From positions 5,208,001 through 5,272,000 of the forward strand of contig NZ_CP011868.1 of NCBI RefSeq assembly GCF_001294645.1: DNA of 64,000 nt, read 5' to 3'. Position numbers and translations under genes: made by a program. This DNA is from Pseudonocardia sp. HH130629-09 (GTDB lineage: Bacteria > Actinomycetota > Actinomycetes > Mycobacteriales > Pseudonocardiaceae). Positions 24,206 to 32,142 of this stretch are shown here, in pieces. The notes beneath the pieces are model-generated. The model was not told where the DNA came from, searched no databases, and worked only from the letters and a program-made list of their open reading frames with translations. Each line of letters starts with the position of its first letter. Within the stretch, counting starts at the first letter, position 1.

Positions 24206-24625
24206 GTGACCGACACCCCGCCGACCGTGGTGCGCAGCAGCCGGACCGTTGCCGCCGACCCCGCCCGCCAGCCTTCCTGGGACGGCAACAACAACCTCGC
24301 CGAGGCCGCCCCAGGTCAGCGGGTGCACGCCGTCGGGGACGTGTTCTCGATGCTGCTGACGCAGGGCACCGTGCGCGAGAACCGGGTCGTCGAGTTCACC
24401 GAGGGACGACTGGTCGCGTGGCTGCTCTCGGAGCCGCCGCCCGGGCACCTGTGGCGCTGGGAGCTGGAGCCCGTCGACGACGCCACGACCCGGGTGACCT
24501 GCACCTACGACTGGACCGGCCTCGACCCGGACGACGCGTTCCGGCAGAAGCGGGCCCGCGCCACCACCGCCGACATGCTGCGGGCGTCGCTCGACCGGCT
24601 CGCCGTCGTCGCCGAGAAGATGTGA
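24206..24625 (+). CDS. SRPBCC-family protein with shortened N-terminal helix
   Basis: A 139-residue SRPBCC protein: VVRSSRTVAADPARQPSWDG at the N-terminus, VHAVGDVFSMLLTQGTVREN in the sheet and RATTADMLRASLDRLAVVAE as the long C-terminal helix. In the family, a stretch of about 12-15 residues forming the first short helix normally lies between the first strand (SRTV) and the DPARQP segment. Here the two abut, as if an in-frame deletion removed it. The ligand pocket may be altered. The GTG at 24206 is the only good start. Confidence 0.7.
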   Translation: MTDTPPTVVRSSRTVAADPARQPSWDGNNNLAEAAPGQRVHAVGDVFSMLLTQGTVRENRVVEFTEGRLVAWLLSEPPPGHLWRWELEPVDDATTRVTCTYDWTGLDPDDAFRQKRARATTADMLRASLDRLAVVAEKM

Positions 24626-24678
24626 TACGCGACACTTCCGACGGACGAACGACCATGGAAAGGTGCTCACCTGGCGGC

Positions 24679-25101
24679 ATGGATGCCGAGCAGGTGATCG
24701 CCGTTCTGGCCGGGTTCCCCGGCACGCGGATCATCGAGGGCAACGGGGACGCGTTCGCGATCCACGACCCGGACCACGACTACGGGCAGCGCCCCCGGCA
24801 CGGTTGGGCCACCGTCGTGCGGTCCGACGTGAACGACACCGCGTCCAACCTCGACCGTCCCGGCGCGTTCCGGCTCAACATCGGGCTGCCCACCGCGCGC
24901 TACCGGGAGCTGTTCCCGACCGATCCGGGCATTGACCCGGCAACCCGCGACATGCTGTTCCCGCACCCCGTCTACGCGGCGTACCACTGGGTGGCGGTGG
25001 TGGAGCCGGACACGACCTGGCCGCAGGTGCGGGAGCTGCTCCACGACGCGCACGACTTCGCCGTCCGCAAGCACGGGAACGCGGTCCGGCGGCGCGGGTG
25101 A
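24679..25101 (+). CDS. DUF6194-like protein
   Basis: A 140-residue protein with a pattern I recall for DUF6194: WATVVRSDVNDTASNLDRPG, then FRLNIGLPTARYRELF, and a C-terminal HPVYAAYHWVAVVEPDTTW followed by a helical AHDFAVRKH. It is MmcQ/YjbR-like in overall layout (a small alpha/beta protein). Its function is unknown. An ATG at 24655 would add eight residues. It is the last gene before the accessory patch and the tRNA-like remnant. Confidence 0.68.
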   Translation: MDAEQVIAVLAGFPGTRIIEGNGDAFAIHDPDHDYGQRPRHGWATVVRSDVNDTASNLDRPGAFRLNIGLPTARYRELFPTDPGIDPATRDMLFPHPVYAAYHWVAVVEPDTTWPQVRELLHDAHDFAVRKHGNAVRRRG

Positions 25102-25114
25102 CCGGCGGCGGGCG

Positions 25115-25180
25115 TGGCGGAAGCGGGGGGATTCGAACCCGGCCTTTTCGGACGCCCGCTTTCCATGCCACGGGGATGCC
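25115..25180 (-). tRNA. 3' half of a tRNA-like sequence (pseudo-tRNA / possible att remnant)
   Basis: On the minus strand the segment ends CGCTTCC-G-CCA, preceded by a T-arm with the invariant loop TTCGAAT (stem CCGGG/CCCCC, only three pairs). Further 5' are a Ser-like TGGAAAGCG anticodon-loop sequence and a short hairpin resembling a long variable arm. No matching 5' acceptor half (GGAAGCG) or D-arm is found, so it cannot be a working tRNA. Such 3' fragments are what tRNA-targeting elements leave at their far attachment site. The accessory patch begins directly beyond it. Confidence 0.4.
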
Positions 25181-25325
25181 GGTCGACCCAATCGTGCAGA
25201 TCAGGAGTCGGTCGTCGACCAGAGGCCCGGTCGCGGCTCGCCGACGGGTCGCGGTCACGGTCGTGGTCGGCTCCCGATGCCACGGCGACATCCCCGTGCT
25301 CTTCGGTCGCGATGACATCGACCGG

Positions 25326-25928
25326 TCACAGATCATGACCGGTGTCTGTCTGCGGGGGCTCGACAGGATGGTCACCGCACGTCACCTGCAGGGTCTCGAC
25401 GCTCGCGGTCATCACTCGGCGGTGCTCCGCCAGGCGCGTGGACGACCACGGCTCGTCGCCGGCGAGTGTCCGCAGGGAGGGGGACGCAGTTGCCCAGGCC
25501 GTGACCATTCCGAGGACCAGGGCGAGAACGTCCACGGCTCTGTCGCCGTACCGGTGCGTGAGGGCGTTCACCTTGGCGCGATAGGCCTCGGCCTCCCCGG
25601 CGGTCGCGTCGGGACGTTCCAGATTCGCCCATGTCGACAGGCGAAGGATCGTCGGGTCGACCAGCAGGTGGTCGAACAGACGACCGGCGTAGCCGGGGAG
25701 ATCGTCCGGGGTGAAGCTGACGGTCTCGGCCAGTTCGACGAGCCCCTGGGCGACGACCCGGTCGAAGAGCTCTTCCTTGGGGCCGAAGTGAACGTAGATC
25801 GATCTCTTGTTGGCGCTGGCCCGGTCGGCGATGCGGTCGATCCGCGCTCCGGCCAAGCCGCACTGCGCGAACTCCGACCGTGCGGCGGCCAGGATCCGCC
25901 GCTTGGTCTCGGTCGCGTCCGGTGGCAC
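25326..25928 (-). CDS. TetR-family regulator of the divergent SDR
   Basis: A 200-residue TetR protein with the helix-turn-helix ARIDRIADRASANKRSIYVH (residues about 27-46), followed by FGPKEELFDRVVAQGL and a C-terminal dimer/ligand domain of the TetR_C_35-like kind (EAYRAKVNALTHRYGDRA). It is divergent from the SDR gene across a 104-bp region with a perfect inverted repeat. TetR/SDR pairs of this kind are common, with the regulator repressing the dehydrogenase. Codon use has more A/T-ending codons than the upstream chromosome. Confidence 0.85.
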   Translation of the reverse strand: MPPDATETKRRILAAARSEFAQCGLAGARIDRIADRASANKRSIYVHFGPKEELFDRVVAQGLVELAETVSFTPDDLPGYAGRLFDHLLVDPTILRLSTWANLERPDATAGEAEAYRAKVNALTHRYGDRAVDVLALVLGMVTAWATASPSLRTLAGDEPWSSTRLAEHRRVMTASVETLQVTCGDHPVEPPQTDTGHDL

Positions 25929-25952
25929 GTCGGCAGTCTACTGACGACGTAG

Positions 25953-26022
25953 ATAACTATCTAGTTATTGACACGACTCCCGAGCGCTGGCACGCTCGTG
26001 GACGTATACATCCAGATAGTTA
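25953..26022. promoter_or_regulatory. TetR operators in the TetR-SDR divergent region
   Basis: ATAACTATCTAGTTAT (25953-25968) is a 7-bp perfect inverted repeat with a 2-nt spacer. A second half-site-like copy, CCAGATAGTTA (26012-26022), repeats the motif TAACTATCTGG on the other strand next to the SDR start. Two copies flanking an AT-rich stretch suggest both promoters are repressed together. Confidence 0.65.
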
Positions 26023-26032
26023 CGGAGTTCTC

Positions 26033-26734
26033 ATGTCACAGAAGATCCTGGTCACCGGGGCGAGCTCGGGCTTCGGGCGAGGGACAGTACTTGCTCTCGC
26101 GAGGCAGGGGCATCAGGTCGTCGCCACGGCGGAGACATGGCCGCAGGTTCGCGAGCTGCGCGCGGAGGCCGATCGGGCGAACGTCGACCTGCAGGTGATC
26201 AAGTTGAACCTGCTCGACCCGATCGACCTCGACCATGCCGGTTCGTTCGACCCGGACGTGCTCGTTCTCAACGCCGGTGTGATGGAAGGCGGCTCGATCG
26301 TCGACATTCCGATGCAGCGCGTCCGCGAGTCGTTCGATGTCAACCTGTTCGGCCATCTACAGCTCGTTCAATCGATCGTCCCGAAGATGGTCGCCCGCAA
26401 GTCCGGCAAGGTGGCCTGGACCTCCTCCATGGGAGGCATCCTCGTCGTCCCGTTCCTCGGGGCGTACTGCGCGACCAAGCACGCGATCGAAGCCGTGGCC
26501 GGCTCGAGGAAGGCCGAACTCGAACCACACGGGGTGAAGGTGGCGACGATCAACCCCGGTGTGTTCGGCACCGGTTTCAACGACACCGGCGCCGAGAGCT
26601 ACGAACAGTGGTACGACGCGAGCAGCGCCGTGGTGCCGATGCCGGACTTCTCGGAATCGCTGGCCGGACAGGCCGACCCGCAGGAGATGATCGACGCCAT
26701 GGTCGAGGTGATCCCGGCCTCAGAGTGTGTTTGA
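26033..26734 (+). pseudogene. Short-chain dehydrogenase/reductase, 3' end cut by an IS
   Basis: A 233-residue SDR oxidoreductase with the NAD(P) motif TGASSGFGRGTV at residues 8-19, the NAG box (VLNAGVMEGG), the catalytic Ser in VAWTSSMGG and the YxxxK pair in YCATKHAIE. The IS5-family element begins at 26721. The last native codons are followed by four or five residues read from the element (ECV) and a stop. SDRs of this type usually run 250-280 residues, so roughly 30 residues (substrate-loop end) are lost. The core is intact and partial function is possible. It is controlled by the divergent TetR. Confidence 0.75.
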
Positions 26735-27655
26735 GAAGGGTCGGCGTGTCTGCGTGGTGCGGACCTCGACGTGGTCCATCGTGGAGGAGTGGCTCGGCGT
26801 AAGCGGCGGTATCCCTCGGACACCAGCGACGCCCAGTGGGCGCTGATCGAACCGCTGCTTCCCGCCGTGGGGGCCGGCGGCAGACCGGAGAAGCACCCGC
26901 GCCGCGACGTGGTCGACGCGATCCTCTACGTCGTACGCGCGGGCTGCTCCTGGAGGGCCCTGCCAGCGGACTTCCCGCCGTGGCAGACGGTCTACTGGTA
27001 CTTCAACCGGTGGGAACAGCAGAAGGCCACCGAGCAGATCCTCCCGGTCGTACGTGGCCAGCTGCGTGCCGAGGAAGGCCGCGACCCCGAGCCCAGCGCG
27101 GGGATCATCGACTCCCAGTCCGTCAAAGGCGCCGACACCGTCGGACAGGACACCCGCGGCTATGACGCCGGGAAGAAGGTCAACGGTCGGAAGCGGTTCA
27201 TCGTGACCGACACCCTCGGCCTGCTGCTCACCACCATGGTGTGCTCGGCGTCGGTGCAGGACCGCGACGGCGCCAAACCGATCCTGCTCGACCTCTACCT
27301 GCGCACCCGGGTGCGGTTCGTCTACGCCGACGCCGGGTTCGCCGGACGCCTGCTCGACTGGGCGACTGGGCGACTACGATCCTGCAGACGACGGTCGAGG
27401 TCGTCCGCAAGCCGCCTGAGCAGCGCGGATTCGCCGTCCTCCCGCGGCGGTGGGTGGTCGAGCGGACCCTGGCCTGGCTCACCGCACACCGACGCCTGGC
27501 CCGCGACTACGAACGCCACCCCACCACCGCAGAGGCCATGATCCGCTGGGCCGCGGTCAACACCATCACCCGACGCATCGCCCGCGGCGAACCCGCCCGA
27601 CGCCAGCAGAGGTATGTACTCACCCCTGCGACATGATCTTCTCAAACACGCTCTG
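26721..27655 (+). mobile_element. IS5-family insertion sequence
   Basis: A 935-bp element bounded by 18-bp terminal inverted repeats, CAGAGTGTGTTTGAGAAG at the left and CTTCTCAAACACGCTCTG at the right, which match at 17 of 18 positions. It carries one DDE transposase gene broken by an 8-bp duplication. No clear target duplication is visible: the flanks are CCT on the left and AGA on the right. Confidence 0.85.
26771..27636 (+). pseudogene. IS5-family DDE transposase, frameshifted by an 8-bp tandem duplication
   Basis: The N-terminal DUF4096-like domain (KRRYPSDTSDAQWALIEPLL) is followed by DDE catalytic residues: Asp in IIDSQSVKGADTVG and Asp in RFVYADAGFAG. The Glu in RRWVVERTLAWLTAHRRLAR lies in a different frame. 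The frame is lost at 27356-27371, where GACTGGGC occurs twice in tandem. Removing one copy restores LLDWATTILQ and the full protein. The element is therefore probably immobile by itself, but could be mobilised by a relative. Confidence 0.88.
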
Positions 27656-27668
27656 AGAGGATGTAGCT

Positions 27669-27937
27669 GTGCCCAAGCCTTACCCCGCCGAGTTCCGGGC
27701 CGATGTGGTCCGGGTGGCCCGTTCCCGTGAGGACGGGGTCACCATCGAGCAGGTCGCCACCGACTTCGGTGTTCATCCGATGACGTTGCAGAAGTGGCTG
27801 CGCCGGGCGGCGGTCGACGACGGCGCCAGCCCGGGCCGTACCTCGACGGAGTCGGTCGAGCTGCGTGAGGCTCGGAAGCGGATCCGGTTGTTGGAGCAGG
27901 AGAACGAGGTGCTGCGGCGGGCGGCGGCCGCGGGTGG
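27669..27937 (+). pseudogene. IS3-family OrfA fragment
   Basis: It encodes an OrfA helix-turn-helix protein of an IS3-family element: YPAEFRADVVRVARSREDG, IEQVATDFGVHPMTLQKWLR and the leucine-zipper-like ARKRIRLLEQENEVLRRAAA. The family sequence stops at about 27937, where the frame passes into a different gene on the other strand. No OrfB follows, so only about 270 bp of the element remains. It starts 13 bp after the IS5 element. Confidence 0.75.
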
Positions 27938-28302
27938 AGGCTGCAGCGGCGCGGCTCAGCTCTCCGGACCCTCGCCCAGCGGAGTCCGGTTTCGCACCCC
28001 GCGCGGACCACCGGGTCGTCCGCACGACGCCGGCGCATCGCCTGGGCCCTGCGTTCGCGGGTCGCGTGTCCCTCGAGGGACTGGCTCCGCTCCAGACCGA
28101 ACGCGTCGCGGTAGGCCGCGCGGTCCCAGCCGTGGGTCCGCAGGTGCGCGCCGACCGAGCGGAACCACTCACCGCACAGGTGGCACCGCGCGTGCTCGCG
28201 GTCGGCCCGAACCACACCGATCGCGACGAAGAACGGTGTGCCGTCGGGGAGCAGGCCGAGCGGCCGCGACTCGTGCAGGCCGTCGAGTTCCGGTGCCGAC
28301 AT
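27938..28302 (-). pseudogene. MucR/Ros-like zinc-finger protein gene, frameshifted and truncated
   Basis: The intact 5' part encodes MSAPELDGLHES, then a single zinc-finger-like CHLCGEWFRSVGAHLRTHGW followed by RAAYRDAFGLERSQSLEG, the pattern of Ros/MucR-type regulators in actinobacteria. Near 27968 one extra G moves the frame. After the shift the sequence reads SGELSRAAA and is then cut at about 27938 by the IS3 fragment. About one third of the protein seems lost. It is divergent from the ABC exporter operon, and a palindrome with two ACTAGT boxes lies between them, so it may once have regulated that operon. Confidence 0.65.
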
Positions 28303-28312
28303 CCCCACCTCC

Positions 28313-28336
28313 GTGACTAGTCACACTGAGACTAGT
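28313..28336. promoter_or_regulatory. Palindrome with paired ACTAGT boxes upstream of the ABC operon
   Basis: GTGACTAGTCAC (28313-28324) is a perfect 12-bp palindrome. A second ACTAGT follows at 28331-28336, so the two boxes are spaced 15 bp start to start. ACTAGT is rare in GC-rich DNA. The site lies between the broken MucR-like gene and the ABC operon and is a good operator candidate for either. Confidence 0.5.
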
Positions 28337-28391
28337 TGGATGCCGATGTCGACGTCACGGGGTCGGCACGACATGATCCCCTCGGGTAAGG

Positions 28392-30056
28392 GTGCACTCA
28401 TTCGACGACCAGGAGGCGGACATCGGCGACGACGAGAGCGCGGGTCGGACCCGACGGCGGGTGGTCCGACGGCAGCGGCCCCGGATCATCGGGGCGTCGT
28501 TGCTGCTGATGGGGCACCAGACCTGCGAGGCGCTGGTCCCGGTGGCGATCGGACTGGCGATCGACCGGGCCGTCGCGACGGGTGAGGTCTCGGCCCTCCT
28601 GCTGGCCGTCGGCGGGTTCGTGGCGCTGTTCGCGGTGCTGAACACCTGCTACCGCTGGTTCGCCCGGCTCGCGCGCACGGCGATCGTCGACGAGGCGCAC
28701 CTGCTGCGGGTCGAGCTCGCGCGGCGGCTGCTGCTGCCGGGCGGACGGGCTTCGGCCCGGCACCGCGGGGAGCTGCTCACGATCGCCTCCTCCGACGCGG
28801 ACCAGGTCTCCCGGGCGGTGGTCTGGGTGGCCGGGTTGGCCGGAGCTGTCGCCGCGCTCGGGGTGAGCTGCGTGGTGCTGATCGGCATCGACGTTCGGTT
28901 GGGGCTGCTGCTCATCGTCACCGCCGTCGTGACAACGGTCGCGCTCAACACGCTGTCCCCGATGCTCGCGCGCCGGGTCACCGGCCAGCAGGAGAGCCTG
29001 GCGGCGGCGTCGGCGCTGGCGACGGACCTGGTGACCGGGTTGCGGGTGGTGCACGGGCTGCGCGCCCAGGAGACCGCCATCGGGCGGTACCGGACGGTCA
29101 GCCGGGCCGCAGAGGCGGCCGGGATCCGGTCCGGGACCGCAGCCTCGCTGCAGCTCGGCGCGACCGTGCTCGCCGCGACCGTCGTGCTGGTGGTGGCGGT
29201 GCTGGCGGCGGGCCTGCTCGCCGTCGACGGAACGATCGGGATCGGCGCGTTCGTCGCTGCCGTCGGGGCCGCCCAGTTCATCGCCGAGCCCCTGTCGGCC
29301 GCGGGGCTCTACCTGCGGTTCGGGGCTGCGGCGCTGGCAAGCTCCGGCCGGGTCGGCGCGGTGCTGCACGACGGCGACGGGTCGACCGCGCCGGTGCCGT
29401 CCGGGTCTCCCGCGAAGCCGTCGGTGACGTTGGAGATCCCGGTCGTCGGCCGCACCGGGGTCGTCGCCGATCCGGCGTCGGTCGGGGCCCTGCACGACGC
29501 CCTGCGTGGAGACCGCCGCGGACCGGTCGCGGTCCGCTGGGTGGGCGGGTCGGCGCCGACCGTGCACGTCGAGCCCGCCCGGGCGCACCTGTTCGGCGGC
29601 ACCGTCGAGGACAACCTGACCCTCGGGCGCCCCGCGGGCACGGGCGGCGACGTCGGTGCGGCTCTCGTCGCCGCGGGCGCCGCCGACATCGTCGACGCAC
29701 TGCCCGGCGGGACCGGGGCGACGCTGCGCGACCGCGGTCTGAGCCTGTCCGGCGGGCAGCGGCAGCGGCTCGCGCTGGCCCGGGCCCTGCACACCGACCC
29801 GCCCGCACTCGTCCTGACCGATCCGACGACCGCGCTCGACCCGGTCACCGAGGAGGAGGTTGCCGACGGGCTGCTCGCCCTGCGGCACCGCGACGACGGG
29901 CCGGACCGGGCCACCGTCGTCGTCACCACCAGCCCGATCCTGCTCGACCGCACCGAGCTGGTCCTGTTCGTCCGGGAGGACGGCGAGGTCGTCGCCGGGA
30001 CCCACCGCACGTTGCTCGGCGCCGATCCCGACTACCGGCGGAGGGTCCTCGGATGA
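28392..30056 (+). CDS. ABC exporter half-transporter 1 with degenerate nucleotide-binding site
   Basis: A 554-residue fusion of a six-helix type-IV ABC membrane domain (about 30-310) and a nucleotide-binding domain (NBD, about 335-554). The NBD has the canonical signature LSLSGGQRQRLALARAL (about 448-464). It has no Walker A at all: where GxxGxGKS/T is expected the sequence reads VVGRTGVVADPASVGALHDA. Walker B ends LTDPTTALD, so the catalytic Glu is Pro, and the H-loop His is absent (VVTTSPILLD). It can serve only as partner in a heterodimer with the next gene, which it overlaps by ATGA. The GTG start at 28392 is tentative. Confidence 0.85.
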   Translation: MHSFDDQEADIGDDESAGRTRRRVVRRQRPRIIGASLLLMGHQTCEALVPVAIGLAIDRAVATGEVSALLLAVGGFVALFAVLNTCYRWFARLARTAIVDEAHLLRVELARRLLLPGGRASARHRGELLTIASSDADQVSRAVVWVAGLAGAVAALGVSCVVLIGIDVRLGLLLIVTAVVTTVALNTLSPMLARRVTGQQESLAAASALATDLVTGLRVVHGLRAQETAIGRYRTVSRAAEAAGIRSGTAASLQLGATVLAATVVLVVAVLAAGLLAVDGTIGIGAFVAAVGAAQFIAEPLSAAGLYLRFGAAALASSGRVGAVLHDGDGSTAPVPSGSPAKPSVTLEIPVVGRTGVVADPASVGALHDALRGDRRGPVAVRWVGGSAPTVHVEPARAHLFGGTVEDNLTLGRPAGTGGDVGAALVAAGAADIVDALPGGTGATLRDRGLSLSGGQRQRLALARALHTDPPALVLTDPTTALDPVTEEEVADGLLALRHRDDGPDRATVVVTTSPILLDRTELVLFVREDGEVVAGTHRTLLGADPDYRRRVLG

Positions 30057-31792
30057 CCGCACGACTGCCGCTCGCCACCGCGGGCGAGGTCCGCCGAACC
30101 GTCACCGCACAGCTCGGGCGACGGCGGGGGCTCGCTGCGGCGACCGTGCTCCTGTCCGTGGCCGCGTCGCTCGCCGGGCTCGTCGCCCCTTGGGCGGTCG
30201 GCCGCATGGTCGACGAGGTCATCGGTGGCGGCGACGCCGCCGCCATCGTCGGACTGACCGTCCTTGTCGCCGCCGCCGGCGTCGGCGCGGCCGTGCTCAC
30301 CGCGCTCAGCGGTGCGCTCGTCGCCCGGATCGGGCAGCGGGTGCTGGCCCGGATGCGGGAGGACACGGTGGCCTCGGCGCTGCGGCTGCCCGCCGGCGAG
30401 GTCGAGGAGGCCGGGCGGGGCGACCTGCTCAGCCGGGTCGGCGACGACGTCGCGGCGATCAGCGAGGTCGTCGCCGCGCTGCTCGCGCCCTGGGTGGGCG
30501 CGGTGCTGACCGTCGTGCTGACGATGGTCGGCCTGTTCGCGCTGGACCCGTGGCTGGCCGTGGCCGGGCTGATGTCGATCCCGGTCTATGTGTTCGCGCT
30601 GCGCTGGTACCTGCCGCGCGCCGCGACGCGGTACGCCGCGGAACGCGCCGCGTTCGGCGACCGCACCGAGGCGCTGGTCTCCGCCCTCGACGGCCTGCCG
30701 ACCCTGCGTGCCTATGGCGCCGAGGACCGGCACGTCGGGCTGGTCGAGGAGTCCTCGCGGCGGGCCCGGGACGTGTCGCGGTCGGTGGTGTGGTTCGCGA
30801 CGGCCTGGGGGAAGTGGGTCAACATCGCCGAGCTGGTCGGCCTGGTGTCCATCGTGGTCGCCGGGTTCCTGCTGGTCCGTGCCGAGTGGGTGACCGTCGG
30901 CGCGGTGACCGCGGCCGCGTTGTACTTCCACCGGCTGTTCAACCCGCTCAGCCTGCTGGTGTCGAGCTTCGACCAGATCCAGTCGGCGTTCGCGGCGCTG
31001 CAGCGCATCGTCGGGGTGATCGGAGCGACCGGCCCGGTCGAGCCGACCGCGCCCGCACCGCGCACCGGCGAGCTGCGCGCCGAGGCGGTCATCCACCGCT
31101 ACCCCGGCCGGGACGACGCCGTACTGCACGAGGTGTCGATGTCGGTGGCCGACGGCGAGACCGTCGCGCTGGTCGGTGCCAGCGGGGCCGGCAAGTCGAC
31201 CCTGGCCGTGCTGCTGGCCGGGCTGGTCCCGCCCAGCGCAGGCCGGGTGATCTGGGCCGACACCGTGCCGGGACCCGACGCCCCGCTCGTGCTGGTCACC
31301 CAGGAGGCGCACGTCTTCGCGGGCCCGCTGATCGAGGACCTGCGCCTGGCCCGGCCGGACGCGACCGACGCCGACGCCGACGCCGCCCTGCGCGCCGTCG
31401 GGGCGGACTGGGTCGACGAGCTGCCCGAGGGGGTCGCGACCGTGGTGGGTGAACTGGGCCACGACCTCGACCCGGCGCGCAGCGCCCAGGTCGCGCTGGC
31501 GAGGGCGTTGCTCGCCGATCCGGCGGTCGTCCTGCTCGACGAGGCGACCGCGGAGGCGGACAGCCGGGACGCGACCCGGCTGGAGGAGGCGGCCGCGGCG
31601 GTGCTGCGTGGACGCGGCGGGCTCGTCGTGGTCCACCGGCTCCGCCAGGCGGCCGTGGCGGACCGGATCCTGGTCATGGACGGCGGCCGGATCGTCGAGT
31701 CCGGTACCCATGACGCGCTCGTCGCCGCGGGCGGGCACTACGCCCGGCTGTGGGCGGCCTGGCAGGGGGCGCGACCGCAGGTGCACCCGTGA
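30053..31792 (+). CDS. ABC exporter half-transporter 2 with degenerate signature motif
   Basis: A 579-residue membrane-plus-NBD half-transporter. Walker A GASGAGKST (about 372-380), Walker B VVLLDEATAEAD with its catalytic Glu (about 492) and the H-loop His (LVVVHRL) are all intact. The signature is lost: where LSGGQ is expected it reads LDPARSAQVALARALL. Paired with the first subunit, its Walker A meets the partner's good signature to make one working ATP site, while the other site has neither motif. The membrane domain has the DDVAAISE and TLRAYGAEDRH loops of exporters. It is coupled to both neighbours by 4-bp overlaps. The transported substrate is unknown. Confidence 0.88.
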   Translation: MTARLPLATAGEVRRTVTAQLGRRRGLAAATVLLSVAASLAGLVAPWAVGRMVDEVIGGGDAAAIVGLTVLVAAAGVGAAVLTALSGALVARIGQRVLARMREDTVASALRLPAGEVEEAGRGDLLSRVGDDVAAISEVVAALLAPWVGAVLTVVLTMVGLFALDPWLAVAGLMSIPVYVFALRWYLPRAATRYAAERAAFGDRTEALVSALDGLPTLRAYGAEDRHVGLVEESSRRARDVSRSVVWFATAWGKWVNIAELVGLVSIVVAGFLLVRAEWVTVGAVTAAALYFHRLFNPLSLLVSSFDQIQSAFAALQRIVGVIGATGPVEPTAPAPRTGELRAEAVIHRYPGRDDAVLHEVSMSVADGETVALVGASGAGKSTLAVLLAGLVPPSAGRVIWADTVPGPDAPLVLVTQEAHVFAGPLIEDLRLARPDATDADADAALRAVGADWVDELPEGVATVVGELGHDLDPARSAQVALARALLADPAVVLLDEATAEADSRDATRLEEAAAAVLRGRGGLVVVHRLRQAAVADRILVMDGGRIVESGTHDALVAAGGHYARLWAAWQGARPQVHP

Positions 31793-32109
31793 CCGGGCCG
31801 CAGGTGTTCGGCGACCTCGTCGACGACCAGACCCGGTGCGCGCACTACGGCGGGCCGCTCGACGTCATCGCCGTGCGCTTCCGCTGCTGCGACCGCTACT
31901 ACCCGTGCTTCCGGTGCCACGCGGCGGCCGCCGACCACCCCGCCCGGACCTGGCCGGCCGACGCGAGGGCGGAGCGCGCGGTGCTGTGCGGGGTGTGCCG
32001 GACGGAGCTGCGCATCGACACCTACGTCGCCGTCGACGGCTGCCCGGGGTGCGGGGCACCGTTCAATCCGGGCTGCCGGTCACACCACGGTCTCTACTTC
32101 GACCCGTGA
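31789..32109 (+). CDS. CHY-type zinc-finger protein
   Basis: A 106-residue protein dense in Cys/His pairs: TRCAHYGGPLDVIAVRFRCC, YPCFRCH, VLCGVCR, GCPGCG and a final NPGCRSHH. This is the CHY zinc-finger family, related to HOT13/Pirh2 zinc proteins. Bacterial members are poorly studied and thought to bind zinc. The GTG start overlaps the ABC stop (GTGA), so it is part of the exporter operon. This may hint that the exporter handles a metal or metal-chelating compound, but that is inference from position only. Confidence 0.85.
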   Translation: MTGPQVFGDLVDDQTRCAHYGGPLDVIAVRFRCCDRYYPCFRCHAAAADHPARTWPADARAERAVLCGVCRTELRIDTYVAVDGCPGCGAPFNPGCRSHHGLYFDP

Positions 32110-32142
32110 CGGCCTGACGGGTGGGCCGGGGCGGCCCCTCCG

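Noticed and set aside
26721..27655. Target-site duplication for the IS5 element
   Set aside because: Left flank CCT and right flank AGA do not match; a palindromic CTCAG/CTGAG-like context exists but is not a direct repeat.
28392..30056. ABC subunit 1 as a decaying pseudogene
   Set aside because: The frame is uninterrupted, translationally coupled to its partner, and its losses are exactly complemented by subunit 2.
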